A stretch of 38,921 bases of DNA. It comes from Phialocephala subalpina. Taxonomy: Eukaryota; Ascomycota; Leotiomycetes; Helotiales; Mollisiaceae. A program made the position numbers and the translations under genes. The stretch lies in NCBI GenBank assembly GCA_900073065.1, contig FJOG01000030.1, forward strand, positions 370,499 to 409,419, in the 5' to 3' direction. The notes beneath the pieces are model-generated. The model was not told where the DNA came from and did no database searches. It was given only the letters and a program-made list of their open reading frames with translations. Below, piece after piece: positions 28,709 through 38,101 of this stretch (positions within the stretch are counted from its first letter, which is position 1; the number at the start of each line of letters is the position of its first letter).

Positions 28709-29269
28709 ATTTCAGGTCTGCTGCTGTCGAGTTTTGAATTATTGTTCTTTGGATAAGAGGAGGATTTTGCCAGTTACCTTTCTGTTTGCATACTGCCATC
28801 TCTGCCCCTAATTTATATCTTTGGGCTTTTTTATGCGTTCATTCCACACCTGTAGCTTTTTGCAATAATTCTGTTTCTTTACTTTTTGGTTTCAAAGGTT
28901 TAATGATTTGGTACTTCAAATGTCGGTTCATCTTGCTCGTTTTGTTCTTAATGCAATAGTCATTTCTGTTTTAGGGCCTATTTTATCATTCTGATATTTA
29001 ATATCTCCTGCTCTTATTCCTTAGTTTTGCTCATTTTTCTCTGCTAATTGATGTTGGGTTTAATTAAATGTCATTTCATATTTTAGTAGGTATCTAGTAT
29101 TAGTTCTTAATTGATCAAATTAGCATTAAAAACACTTAACAATATGTTTGGCAATCTTGTTGTAGGGCGCCATTTTTGGCAATAGCAGTGTATTCTGGCT
29201 CTATTGCCTATGTATAAATATGTTAACTCGCTCTCAAATTGCGTCTTATTATTCTCAACAATACCTGTC
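28709..29269. other. Intergenic, gene B 3' flank to ferric-reductase start
   Basis: AT-rich (mostly T-rich on the plus strand); I see no gene. The last 100 bp contain TATAAATA at 29213-29220, a plausible TATA box for the following gene. Confidence 0.4.
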
Positions 29270-30604
29270 ATGGAAATCACCCTAGTATATGCCATCGCCT
29301 TGGGTGGCGTCCTCCTCATCCCTCTCCTTATCAATCTCCTTCCTTGGCTTCCGTATCTTACTTTCTCTACACCACCCTTCCTCCAACAAATTTTAAGATA
29401 CCTAAAATACGCTTAACGTCCCTCCCTGCGTAGCGAGACTCCCTGTGTGCCGAGACAGACCAATCAAATTGAATGAATTTCGAGATTAACAGATCGCTAT
29501 ATTAAGAGGAATAGTGTGACGAACATATTACTGACTCTGAATATGAATAAGTTTTACTGTTGTTAGTTTAAAAGAGATATTACGAAGAAAAAGTCAGAAT
29601 CCTTGCGATTTCATTGGTCTGTCTCGCCACACAGGGAGTCTCGCTACGCAGGGAGGGACGTTACCTTGTTCGCCGTCATCAGTTCTTGGGCCCATGGACA
29701 TTCGCAGACATTTTACTTCAGGTTATTTACATTGCCAGCAACTCTGTCTGCCTTTGTCTTCCAGACTTGCATATTGCAAAAGCCGGTATGCGAGCCGGGA
29801 ATCTCTCACTAATCAACATGATCCCTCTCTTCCTAGGCCCACACCTGGGATTTCTCGCTGATATTCTTGGTGTCTCCTTGAGCACCTTTCGGTTAATGCA
29901 CCGTTCCGCTGGGGTGATGTCCTGCAGCCTGGTATTGTTCCATGTGCTCGCCATGCTCGTCTCCCATACGGTCTTCCCCTTACGTGGTACTGCAAACCTT
30001 TCTGCGGTCGTAGTAAGTACCCTCATTACCATCATCTTTTCACCACCCACTGACATACTAAGAGTGGAGCATCTCTAGGTTTGATTATTGTACTGTCCTG
30101 GTCCTGGTCTCCGCTCCGCAGATGGTTCTACGAGGTCTTACTTCGCTCGCACCAATTACTGGCAGCTATTGTTGCCACATCTGCTCTACTCCATATCCCG
30201 TCGGCGTTGTTCCCTAGATTGTACTTCTACATCTCTTTGGGGATCTTTATAGCCACTTCCGCATACGAAGGAGTGCTCTTGCTACACCGCAATGGAGTCG
30301 TCGCGCGTGCCAAAGGCAGAAAGTTACCGAGAGTTGGAGAGGTCTTCAAGTATCCTGTTGAAGATGACAACAGCCCTGTACAATTAACGATAATTCCGCA
30401 AGAATCTTTGAGCATGGAAGCTGGACAATACATCAATATATATCTCCCATCGCTTGGCGTTCGTTCCTTTATTTTTATGCAGACCCATCCATTTGTAGTC
30501 GCCTCCTGGACAGGCAAGCGGCAGACGAAGCTGGAGCTCGTGATCGAGCCTCGCCGTGAATGGACTAAGATTCTTCAGTCTCGCGCGATAACCTGCTCTT
30601 GCAT
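29270..30604 (+). pseudogene. Ferric reductase-like gene, MITE-interrupted and 3'-truncated
   Basis: The ATG at 29270 gives MEITLVYAIALGGVLLIPLL, a membrane segment, up to LRYLKYA. The MITE at 29416-29661 intervenes with an immediate stop. After it the frame resumes (YLVRRHQFLGPW) if the MITE and one TA are discounted. A 50-bp intron (30013-30062, GTAAGT...CTAAG) fits. The transmembrane domain has two H-x13-H pairs (MHRSAGVMSCSLVLFHV and RSHQLLAAIVATSALLH), the bis-heme signature of Fre/Nox reductases, and HPFVVASW is the FAD-binding block. The gene ends at about 30600 after EPRREWTKI, where sequence of the B' pseudogene begins, so the NADPH-binding half is missing. Intact relatives reduce Fe(III) or Cu(II) at the plasma membrane. 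Confidence 0.85.
29416..29661. mobile_element. MITE, family A2 (246 bp), inside the ferric-reductase gene
   Basis: Same length and nearly the same sequence as 8318-8563. Ends ACGTCCCTCCCTGCGTAGCG inverted, with TA at 29414-29415 and 29662-29663. The near-identity of the two copies indicates recent mobility. Confidence 0.93.
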
Positions 30605-30776
30605 TTAAACAAGGCTTGTACAGTTTCGGTCTTGGCTCTTCTGGGATCTCTTTACCACTTCCTCTATTGTTTCTTTGTCAATCTCGTAGGCAGGGCTTTA
30701 GCTTTTGGCCGGGTTCCCCTTGTGGTCGCCTTCGACATAATAAGCGATACCCTGAATACCAACGACATCTTCCATA

Positions 30777-31168
30777 ACGTCCCTCCCTGCGTAGCGAGAC
30801 ACTGTTGGATCCCAGATCACTTGTGGCTGCCTACCAGGCAGCTACACTAGTAGATTGTGGCAGCATACTTCATTGTAAAGCTGGCTGTCTAGGTGTGTAT
30901 ATATAGACAATAGAGTGTTGTTGGATCCCAGATCACGTGTGGCTGCCTACCAGGCAACTACACTTTATTGTCTATATATACACACCTAGACAGCCAGCTT
31001 TACAATGAAGTATGCTGCCACAATCTACTCACCTCTCTGCCTACCAGGCTACAATACTGTAATGAGTCACGCCTCTGTATATATAGTCCTAGTCTATTAG
31101 ATAGTTGAATAGAATCATCACTTCTTCTTCCAATCCTCAAGTGTGTCTCGCTACGCAGGGAGGGACGT
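30777..31168. mobile_element. Family A2 MITE ends enclosing a solo LTR
   Basis: Both outermost 25 bp are family A2 termini (ACGTCCCTCCCTGCGTAGCG) with TA at 30775-30776 and 31169-31170. The MITE interior is replaced by an LTR-like sequence. The flanking B' sequences are not adjacent in gene B, so this is not a simple insertion. Confidence 0.8.
30803..31139. mobile_element. Rearranged solo LTR with 62-bp perfect inverted repeat
   Basis: Starts TGTTGGATCCCAGATCAC and ends CCAATCCTCA, the TG...CA form of a copia-like LTR. The first 45 bp are repeated at about 30917-30964 (TGTTGGATCCCAGATCACG), and a 62-bp arm at 30851-30912 is a perfect reverse complement of 30966-31027. I find no target duplication at its edges. 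Confidence 0.75.
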
Positions 31169-31651
31169 TAGTTTACCAAGTCGGGGTAGAGATCGTTCTC
31201 CTTCTCTTCTTCATCTTCCTCTTCTTCATCATCGCTATTTTCTTCGGAAGCTCCTCGTCCACCCCTTTAGACGAGCCTCCTCTGGCCGAAGGATCATCGA
31301 TATCATTCTCCGTAGTCACATCTTTCATATTAACATCATTCCCTTCCTTTTCGGCAGCCGAAACTTCATCTTCGGGCGTTCTTAATAACCGTGTCGATAT
31401 CGACCATTTTCTTGATCGAGTGTTGCGAGTTGCTATTGTATCATTGTTTTTTGTTCGTCGGATTCTATCTAGAGACGCTTTTCCAAGTCGGCTTTCTCGT
31501 CTAGTTGTTCTTTCTTCTTTCCCTTTGCGCGTCACCTCTCCTCTTGGCCTTCGATAGCCGCTCTATAATCTTTCGGAGCTTTCTTAGATAGATCGACTGT
31601 CTTTCTAGACTTCGTCGTATTCCTCTTATTTCCTACTTTCCCGCCTACCAT

Positions 31652-31899
31652 CTTTAAAGACAGGTGCTATAAGAAATGAGGAAGTTTAGGGTGACGAGAG
31701 TATGAATTAGAAATCTCGAAGTGACGCGATGACGAAGGCTTAGAAGGTGATGGATATTCTTATACCTTTCTCAACAAGCCATATTTGGCCCCTAAAATAT
31801 GCGATTCTTGGCTCTGAATTGCATGTTAGTTTCGATTTCTTATAAGGCTAAGTAGTTCGTACTCTGTATAACGTCTAGTTCAACTTTTCATCTCTCAGA
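31652..31899. promoter_or_regulatory. Bidirectional spacer between B' and A'
   Basis: Mirror of 26944-27199. The conserved blocks lie at about 31750-31816. Since B' is dead, any constraint here would serve A'. Confidence 0.5.
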
Positions 31900-32454
31900 A
31901 TGGTTAGATATAGTATTGTACTTGCGGTCATATTCCTATTTAGTTATAGCTTTGCTCATTCTGATATTGCTGAGAGCTGTACAAGTCTGCTAGCACAAGC
32001 AACAGTAGAGATTCAATATGACGGTCAGGTCGGTTCTGGAATCATTCCGGTGATAAGCACTCCTACGTCTTGTATAAACTCTGTCGCCTCGAATCGTAGT
32101 GGCACCCTCTCGAGTTCCGTAACCTCGACGGGAACCACGACAGCCCCGAGCTCCGCACCAGCAGTCTCTAATGAAAGCAAGACGTCGTTGAACCCGGCAA
32201 CTCCCTTCAGAACCCCGCCATCATTTGGAGTTAGTCGAACGCAGATGATCAATGCTACTTTCACTGGCCAGCAAGTCTTCCCAACAGGTTTCGCATCCTC
32301 CCAAATAGTGACTGGCGCCATGTCTAGCCAAGAATCGCAGGCGTCCAACACTCAAAGCAGTCCAGTCGCTGTGTCGGGCACACGGCCTGTTGTCACTTGG
32401 TCTTACGTATTATTTTGGGCAGTTGTAATCGAGATAATAATATGTTTGCTCTAA
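31900..32454 (+). CDS. Secreted Ser/Thr-rich protein with C-terminal anchor, A'
   Basis: 184 residues from the ATG at 31900. Signal peptide MVRYSIVLAVIFLFSYSFAH, then SDIAESCTSLLAQATVEIQY, a Ser/Thr/Pro-rich middle, the conserved TPPSFGVSRTQMINATFTGQ, and a C-terminal hydrophobic stretch (SYVLFWAVVIEIIICLL) that ends the protein, as in GPI-anchored or tail-anchored surface proteins. Two Cys after the signal peptide are conserved with gene A. The frame is intact. Function unknown; it is a cell-surface or cell-wall protein by composition. Confidence 0.78.
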   Translation: MVRYSIVLAVIFLFSYSFAHSDIAESCTSLLAQATVEIQYDGQVGSGIIPVISTPTSCINSVASNRSGTLSSSVTSTGTTTAPSSAPAVSNESKTSLNPATPFRTPPSFGVSRTQMINATFTGQQVFPTGFASSQIVTGAMSSQESQASNTQSSPVAVSGTRPVVTWSYVLFWAVVIEIIICLL

Positions 32455-32724
32455 TTAATTAGTTGTGGATTTAATAGAATAACATTCTGTATTAGTCAAG
32501 ATCGTTGGCTCTATGACCGCCTTTTTACTTCTAGTCTCTAATGACCCCAAACTCTTCATGCTAATCTCTGAGCGCTCTGGTGGTGATGGCGCATTAGATC
32601 GATTAAAATCTGTCTTTTCCGAGATTGGTAGATCTTCCAGGGTCGATCTAGCGCTATTGGACGCGGCCTTTGCTTTCGATCCAAATTTAATACACCCACA
32701 AAGCATCTTGGTAGTCTGTGCCAT
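32455..32724 (-). CDS. Small hypothetical protein, uncertain
   Basis: 89 codons from an ATG at 32724 (MAQTTKMLCGCIKFGSKAKA), Ser- and Lys-rich with no recognisable domain. It is convergent with A' and its stop abuts A'. The start CGCIKFGSK could be a small lipid-modified or basic protein, but chance is possible because nothing else supports it. Confidence 0.3.
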   Translation of the reverse strand: MAQTTKMLCGCIKFGSKAKAASNSARSTLEDLPISEKTDFNRSNAPSPPERSEISMKSLGSLETRSKKAVIEPTILTNTECYSIKSTTN

Positions 32725-33066
32725 ATAAATCTTTCCTTAGATTATTCAAACGATCTACATATATTTGATTCACGTAGTCAGATCCATAAATGTAATACCG
32801 CCACATTTGTATCGTGTCCCAGCCATTTAATGCTGACGATACCTTAGATCAAGAAGATTTGAAATTGCTTTACTATTACCTTTTGATCATAAGTAGCTTA
32901 ATGCGAAAAGTTACAAATCTGGTTGATACTTGTTAATTAAAAGAGAGATCTGGTACAAAACAAAGAGCATCACAGTTGATTCTTTATTCAATTATACGAA
33001 TTACTAATATTCATATTCGAAATCCAATTTCGTTGCAAAGTAGAAATCCTAAAATGATACAAAAAT
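32725..33066. other. AT-rich non-coding stretch
   Basis: I see no gene, repeat or transposon end here. Confidence 0.4.
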
Positions 33067-33363
33067 GTGAAAAGCACTTTGAATATATTGAAAAATGTTT
33101 CTAATATCAGTATTCAAGCTAGTAACAAACGAAGAGAATCGGTACTATCATCATGGAGGCATAGACCTTGCAAGTATTGTGGAGGTAGCCATTTTGATTC
33201 GACATGTACGAGGAGTATTAACGTCCAACGAGGAGATTATACTCGTAAAACCGAGGAGAAACAAGAGAGGCACTCTGTTGGGATTGATAAAGATGGCGAT
33301 ATTATCATGGATGAGTGGACGAAGTGTATATATTGTGTCACAGCTCTGGTGACATGTGATTAG
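33067..33363 (+). pseudogene. Retrotransposon gag fragment with zinc knuckle
   Basis: An open stretch without an ATG encodes PCKYCGGSHFDSTC, a C-x2-C-x3-H-x4-C knuckle close to the C-x2-C-x4-H-x4-C type that binds nucleic acid in fungal retroelement gag proteins. A basic stretch follows. No protease, integrase or reverse transcriptase sequence is adjacent, so it is a relic, or less likely a domesticated fragment. Confidence 0.5.
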
Positions 33364-33733
33364 AGGGTTCAGCGCAAAGGCCTTGTTTCAGGTCTGAGGA
33401 CCTGAGATACTCAGTGTAATTGCATATAGCATAGCTGGCCTTTCTCTCTCTTCTCTCTTTACCTTAGATTCTAAGTAGGCAGCCAAAATCGAACCTTCTA
33501 CTTCGTCTCAACGTTTTACAAATGATCGAGCTATCATATACAGTATTGCATATTGGAATTAAGCAATTAACTTATATCTCGTAATTCTTTCATACCCCCT
33601 TCCCTTTACTTTAGAGTCTTGCAAAATAAATAGCTTGGATTCTAATCTCATACGAGGAATTAAATCGATACGAGCAAGTATAGCAAATACTTAGATTTCT
33701 ATAGAATATCTACAAAATAATATTCTTACGTTT
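33364..33733. other. Non-coding stretch
   Basis: Pyrimidine-rich at 33440-33475, then AT-rich. It probably includes the 3' end of the minus-strand oxygenase gene. I see nothing else. Confidence 0.4.
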
Positions 33734-34570
33734 CTACCACGATTTTCCTTTCTTCTTCCGTTTTCTCATATTACTCATATAAAAGTCTTTTACCATTTGT
33801 CGTAAGCATCGTGGCAAAAGTGGATAGACTTTTCGAGTAAAGCGTATAATTCCTCGATATGCAATCCTAGTATACTTGGTACTAGGCATATCGAATGAAA
33901 CTCGTACGTTCTCGGGTAGCATCTCGATTGTTATTATCTTTACTACGGGTCCAAAAATGTGCATAAAAAGCCACATGGGTAACGCTTTTATAAAAAGTCC
34001 GTTAGGCCACATAATAAACTTTGCTAGAGCTTTAGTCTCTACTGGAACCTCTTTTTCAGTGAATGATAGAAGGGTGCTTTCCCAATATACTTTGAAAGCG
34101 GCTAGATCATTTGGCCATTTCCCTTGCGATACCTTTAGTTCTGTTGCTAGAATCGAGAATTCCTGGTATATTGCTTCTGCCTCCTGATCGTTCAACTTTC
34201 CGTATACGTTTTCATACGATGTGACTGACGACCAATAAATCGTTGCTGCGATCCACAGCTGCAAGTCCGGATTATGGACATCGGGGTTCATGTGTGCTAC
34301 CCGGTCATGTGCCAATCGGGTCATTTTCAAAACATACTCGCGCTCTTCTTGTGTTCCAAAGACCATGCAGTAGATATACACAAGGCTCCGGCGTCCCCGT
34401 TTGACAGGATCCACAGTAACAGAGCTATGAGTGATAATAGCCTTTGCGACATCTGGGTGAGAGATCTGCAAGAGAGCTGCTGCGAAATGACCCATCATCG
34501 ATGCCATCTCTCCGATAATCTCTTGAAATTTCTCGCTTGAGCAATGCATTGGAATGCTATCGCGGGGCAT
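33734..34570 (-). CDS. MpaB/DUF2236-type oxygenase (latex-clearing-protein fold)
   Basis: 278 residues from the ATG at 34570. The order GHFAAALLQISHPDVAKAII, RRSLVYIYCMVFGTQEE, HDRVAHMNPDVHNPDLQLWI and YENVYGKLNDQEAEAIYQEF is the DUF2236 core shared by MpaB' (ER-bound oxygenase of mycophenolic-acid biosynthesis) and rubber oxygenases, which hold heme b through conserved His/Arg/Lys. Histidines at the expected places are visible. The C-terminal third is hydrophobic in part (MWLFMHIFGPVVKIITIEML) and ends in a basic tail (RKRKKKGKSW), fitting ER-membrane association. The frame is intact. No other secondary-metabolism gene is nearby, so I do not infer a pathway. Confidence 0.82.
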   Translation of the reverse strand: MPRDSIPMHCSSEKFQEIIGEMASMMGHFAAALLQISHPDVAKAIITHSSVTVDPVKRGRRSLVYIYCMVFGTQEEREYVLKMTRLAHDRVAHMNPDVHNPDLQLWIAATIYWSSVTSYENVYGKLNDQEAEAIYQEFSILATELKVSQGKWPNDLAAFKVYWESTLLSFTEKEVPVETKALAKFIMWPNGLFIKALPMWLFMHIFGPVVKIITIEMLPENVRVSFDMPSTKYTRIAYRGIIRFTRKVYPLLPRCLRQMVKDFYMSNMRKRKKKGKSW

Positions 34571-34651
34571 CTTTTCTTTGAAAATGATGGATTGAACACG
34601 AGTAACGTTATACTATAAGCTTTGCAAATTCAAGTTCGAAGTATATAATTA

Positions 34652-34740
34652 CAGTACCTTGCAAAATCGGCTTTGTTTCCTTTCGCCTAAAAAACTTGTA
34701 GGTATAAACCATCTCATCCATTTTTGGTACTAGCGCTATA
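34652..34740 (+). mobile_element. Decayed left end of a family B element
   Basis: CAGTACCTTGCAAAATCGGC, TTTCGCCTAAAAAACTTGT and CATCTCATCCATTTTTGG follow the TIR with several mismatches. The inner sequence (GCGCTATAGCTCC) is the left-end type of 4109 and 9357. No partner is found. Confidence 0.65.
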
Positions 34741-34832
34741 GCTCCTATCCTCCTGTATATATTGTTAGTATCAAAAGTGGATTAATACTTACAATTTTGG
34801 TTGATATCATCCGAAAATCAGCAACCTTTGTA

Positions 34833-35220
34833 CAGTCACTTGCAAAATCGGCTTCGTCCCCTTTCGCCTAAAAAAATTGTGAGCATAAACCACCTTATCT
34901 ATTTTTGGCGCTGATACCATACGAAGGCTTTGACCATCTATTTTCGCTAGCGCAAGGAACACCAAAACCTCCAAGTTTTGAAAAATTGCGCATCGCAACG
35001 CGACTACCTTTAAATACTTTAAATTAAGCTTATTGCGATAGAGAAAAAGCTTAGGTATTTTTGTTTGTGTTTTGGTGGGTCTAAAATTCTAAAGAATTTT
35101 GCTACTATGTTTTGAATGAGAGGAGATGATTTTGGTTAGTTTTCAAAGCCGTCCGTGAGGTGGTCTGTGCTCACAATTTTTTTAAGTGAAAGGGGGCGAA
35201 GCCGATTTTGCAAGTGACTA
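34833..35220. mobile_element. MITE, family B short form (388 bp, inverted relative to 12123)
   Basis: Left end CAGTCACTTGCAAAATCGGC, right end GCAAGTGACTA (last G mutated to A), with TA at 34831-34832 and 35221-35222. The interior matches 12123-12520 in reverse complement, including CCAAAACCTCCAAGTTTTG and TTCTAAAGAATTTTGCTAC. Confidence 0.9.
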
Positions 35221-35465
35221 TATTATGAAAAGTACTAAAATACTAACCTGATTCCGTTCGCACAATAGAAATGAACGATTATAGCTAAGATTCTACAAAT
35301 AACAGTCAAAATCGCTTTTTATTATAAAGCCGATTTCGAATCTATTGTATTCCATTATAATAACTAATGAAATGTTATATAGTAAAACCAACTTCCTTTA
35401 AATAAATCCCTTTTTGTTAGAGTTTTCTACGAGGGTATCCTTGTATAGGTTTCATTACTATAGCT

Positions 35466-36567
35466 ATGGATATAACTAATATAAAAGATGTTAAAGATGC
35501 TTGGGCCAAGAACCATATTAATATCTGTCTTGAAGAAATAAAAGGCATTAATATATGTTCTGTAGCATTCGACGGGTAAGTATATTACTTAGCTTATACT
35601 TACGCTTACTAACTCATTAAAAAGGCTATATATATCTCTTGTTTCAACGACTGGGTATCAGAAAAATTCTGTTCAATACTTTACTATCTTAGATCGAGAC
35701 CTCAACAACCCTAAATCTTTCGAGCTCTTTTCAATTGATTCACTTGAGGTATGGCATCATGTTTGCACAGAACAAAGGGGACTTGTTTGCGGGGGCTCCG
35801 ATGGTAATATTGCCATTGTCGAGCTCCGAGACTGGAAACCACAAAAACAACTGAAAGCGCTTGGAGGCCTTGATGGCGAAATCAGTGCTATGAGTACAAG
35901 GCACGACCTCATTGCTGCCGGATCCACAAGTGGAGAAGCTGCGTTATGGAACTTTGCAGGCTCAAAGTTAGCTACTATCAAACTCGACTGCGGTACTATT
36001 CATAGTCTAAGCATTCGGGAGACGAGGCTGCTAGTCGTGCCTGACGATGCCTACGAGTACGAAATACTGACGCCCACTACCGCAACCACCACACCTAGCG
36101 TTCCGAAACTAAAGAGCGTTGGTTATCACAAGCTTGGAGAGACAACTTGGGCTGCTTATAATCCAGAGCAGAAGAAGATCCAATTTGAGAGACTAATATC
36201 TACCAAGGACCAACCTCTTGAACGTTTCAGACCGGTCTTACCTCTATCATCACTGGATTATGATATCCATATTTTATCTTGCAAAGTAAAGACGAAAAGA
36301 GTCCCGGGAAAGTGGAACCTAGAAATTGATAAGCAGGATATTGTTATTGAGGAGTTTGATTCAGGCAAGACGAGAATAATTCGTAACTTCCAGGTTGCTC
36401 CTAAGCATATTAAGTCGTTATGGTGCGACAAAGAGAGATTATATTGGATATATACTGGTACTAGTAAAATTATGATGGTGAACTTCACAGATGGACTCAG
36501 TTTCGAAAGGAATACTACGGTCAAACTGGCGGAATGCTTCTCATTAAATTCTCCAGCATATAGATAA
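35466..36567 (+). CDS. WD40-like protein, two exons
   Basis: Exons 35466-35575 and 35625-36567; the 49-bp intron has a perfect GTAAGT donor, a TACTAAC branch site and an AAAAG acceptor. 350 residues starting MDITNIKDVKDAWAKNHINI. WD-like blades are recognisable at LVCGGSDGNIAIVELRDW and LIAAGSTSGEAALWNFAGS, with weaker ones later (LWCDKERLYWIYTG). The pattern suggests a divergent beta-propeller used as a protein-interaction platform. No NACHT or other catalytic domain is attached. The frame is intact. It could descend from the sensor part of an NWD-type NLR, but the blades are not of the near-identical type seen at 38102. Confidence 0.75.
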
Positions 36568-37040
36568 ATATAAGTTATATAACTAGCCTCGCTTGTTTAT
36601 ATCTTATAGATTGTGACTTATGAAATACGTAGCTTCCCAAATCATAACATTACCCGCAAATATTGCTTCTTCAATAATCTATATATCAGCCTTTATTGGT
36701 TATATTTGAAGAGTAAGCAGCTATTATTGACCGAGGTATTAATGCCAAAAATAGAGGAAGTGGTTTGTCTTAGAATCTTTTTAAGTACTATAAAAGAAAG
36801 CGAAATTGAAATTATATTTTGTTTATATTAACTTAGTATAGTATTAATATTTAGGATTATTATGTAACTTATTAGAGAAGTTATTAATGTTTTAAATTTT
36901 CCCTAGTAAATATTTATATAGGGAAATTTAAACTTCTAATAAATTCCTTAATAAGCTATAAAGTAAATATTTCTCTTTAACAAATATTTCTTACTATATA
37001 TAAATATCTTCTATAAAAGCATTAAGGTATATAACCTATA
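36568..37040. other. AT-rich spacer with decayed transposon end
   Basis: 36742-36820 (GCCAAAAATAGAGGAAGTGG and on) resembles a strongly mutated right end of family B. A hairpin-forming stretch, TTAAATTTTCCCTA...TAGGGAAATTTAA, lies at about 36892-36930. Nothing else is seen. Confidence 0.4.
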
Positions 37041-37497
37041 ACGTTCATCCCGCCGTGCCGAAAAAACCGGTGTGCCGAAAAAAGAGATAGGTACTTAGAC
37101 TTGAAGCATCTTAAAATCTGTGCACACCTTAATATCTCTTATAATTTTCTATAAATTACATTCCGTGACTACTCCTAGACGCCCTGAATCTATCCTACTA
37201 GAAAATCACATTCATATCGTCACCCTTACGCCTGATTTGCAAAGGGTCTCCTTTTATAGCGTAATAGACTTGTTTTACCACAGCTCTACTACTAAGCCTA
37301 TACTATCCTTAATACTTTATAAAAGGATCTTATCCGAGGCTTTAAGCCTTACCCCTATACAGAAAATCGTAATTAACTTTGTGGCTACTTTGGCGGGCAA
37401 ATTCACGTACGGTTGCCACACGGATCAGTACCTCGGCTGATAATTTTGGCTTAGTGCGAAGCAGCCCCGCACGTTATACTCGTATAATATTTACGAT
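37041..37497 (+). repeat. Pogo-type element end block (copy 2)
   Basis: TIR ACGTTCATCCCGCCGTGCCG at 37041-37083 with TA at 37039-37040. The following 400 bp match the 24300-24762 block in the inward direction. It retains a 320-bp open stretch (LLENHIHIVTLTPDLQRVS ... IQKIVINFVATLAGKF). The element interior runs to the right, toward the WD40 gene, and its other end is outside the window. Confidence 0.85.
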
Positions 37498-38101
37498 GGA
37501 TTTTATTATGAAGCCTTAGGCATTAAGGCCAAGAGTGGCTAGAGGTGCTCTACATCCAGCTTAGTAATGACTTTAATACCTGGCGGAGTTGGTCCAGGCA
37601 CGAAAATCGCAAGAAAAATCTTGAACATAACAGACCCTGTGTCCAAAAAGTCGCATTCAAAATCGACTTCATCGTCTCGCATCTGCCAAAGTCTCGCATA
37701 CGAGCGTTCCTAATCCTTAAGCACACTACTAAGTGGCGGCTAGGCCGGCTTATACCATGCCCTGCCCTCAAACTAGATCGCGTCGCCGGAAACCCATCAC
37801 ATAGAATCGGCACTTAAGAAAGATACAAATATCATCAGCCAAGCAGCATACCTTGAGGCAGCGACGGAGCTCTATTAGTCAACCCTGGGACCAGAGACAA
37901 ACTATTCAAGCTCTTTTTAAGCACTGAGGCTTAATTATCAAAACACCTGTCTTGTCTATACAAAGGATCAATGGATTCGTGGTAAATCCATTGAAAACTA
38001 TACTTTCTAGAAAATGCTAGAAGATAAGTGGCAATTCTAAAATAGTATATAAGTAGATGGTTCCCTAGGACCTTCCAAGAAATAAGGATTTTTTTTAAAT
38101 T
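37498..38101. other. Unassigned DNA inside the second Pogo-type unit
   Basis: Open stretches on both strands at about 37545-37817 have no recognisable motif and look decayed. The last 100 bp are the 3' flank of the minus-strand NLR. Confidence 0.3.

Larger units (their letters stand above)
30600..31651 (-). pseudogene. B', broken paralogue of gene B
   Basis: Minus-strand ATG at 31651 (MVGGKVGNKRNTTKSRKTVD), with stops and frameshifts soon after. Recognisable pieces are EKADLEKRL and LATLDQE (gene B: KAELQKQL, LEALDQE), VNMKDVTTENDIDDP (B: VEMEDVTEEQEVDDP), LYPDLVN (B: VYPDLIN), then the MITE/LTR insertion, then EDVVGIQGIAYYVEGDHKGN (B: DDVVGIQGVSYYVEDEYEGN) and PETVQALFK (B: PEVVQVYVK). About 235 bp of gene B sequence between the two sides of the insertion are missing, and similarity stops at about 30600, the junction with the ferric-reductase fragment. 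Confidence 0.8.

Noticed and set aside
29416..29661. MITE acting as an intron in the ferric-reductase gene
   Set aside because: Its ends are ACGTCC...GGACGT rather than GT...AG, and using internal GT and CAG sites would not rejoin the codons correctly. The gene is also 3'-truncated.
33095..33352. Alternative frame over the zinc-knuckle relic
   Set aside because: It has an ATG but no motif, whereas the overlapping frame carries a recognisable zinc knuckle.
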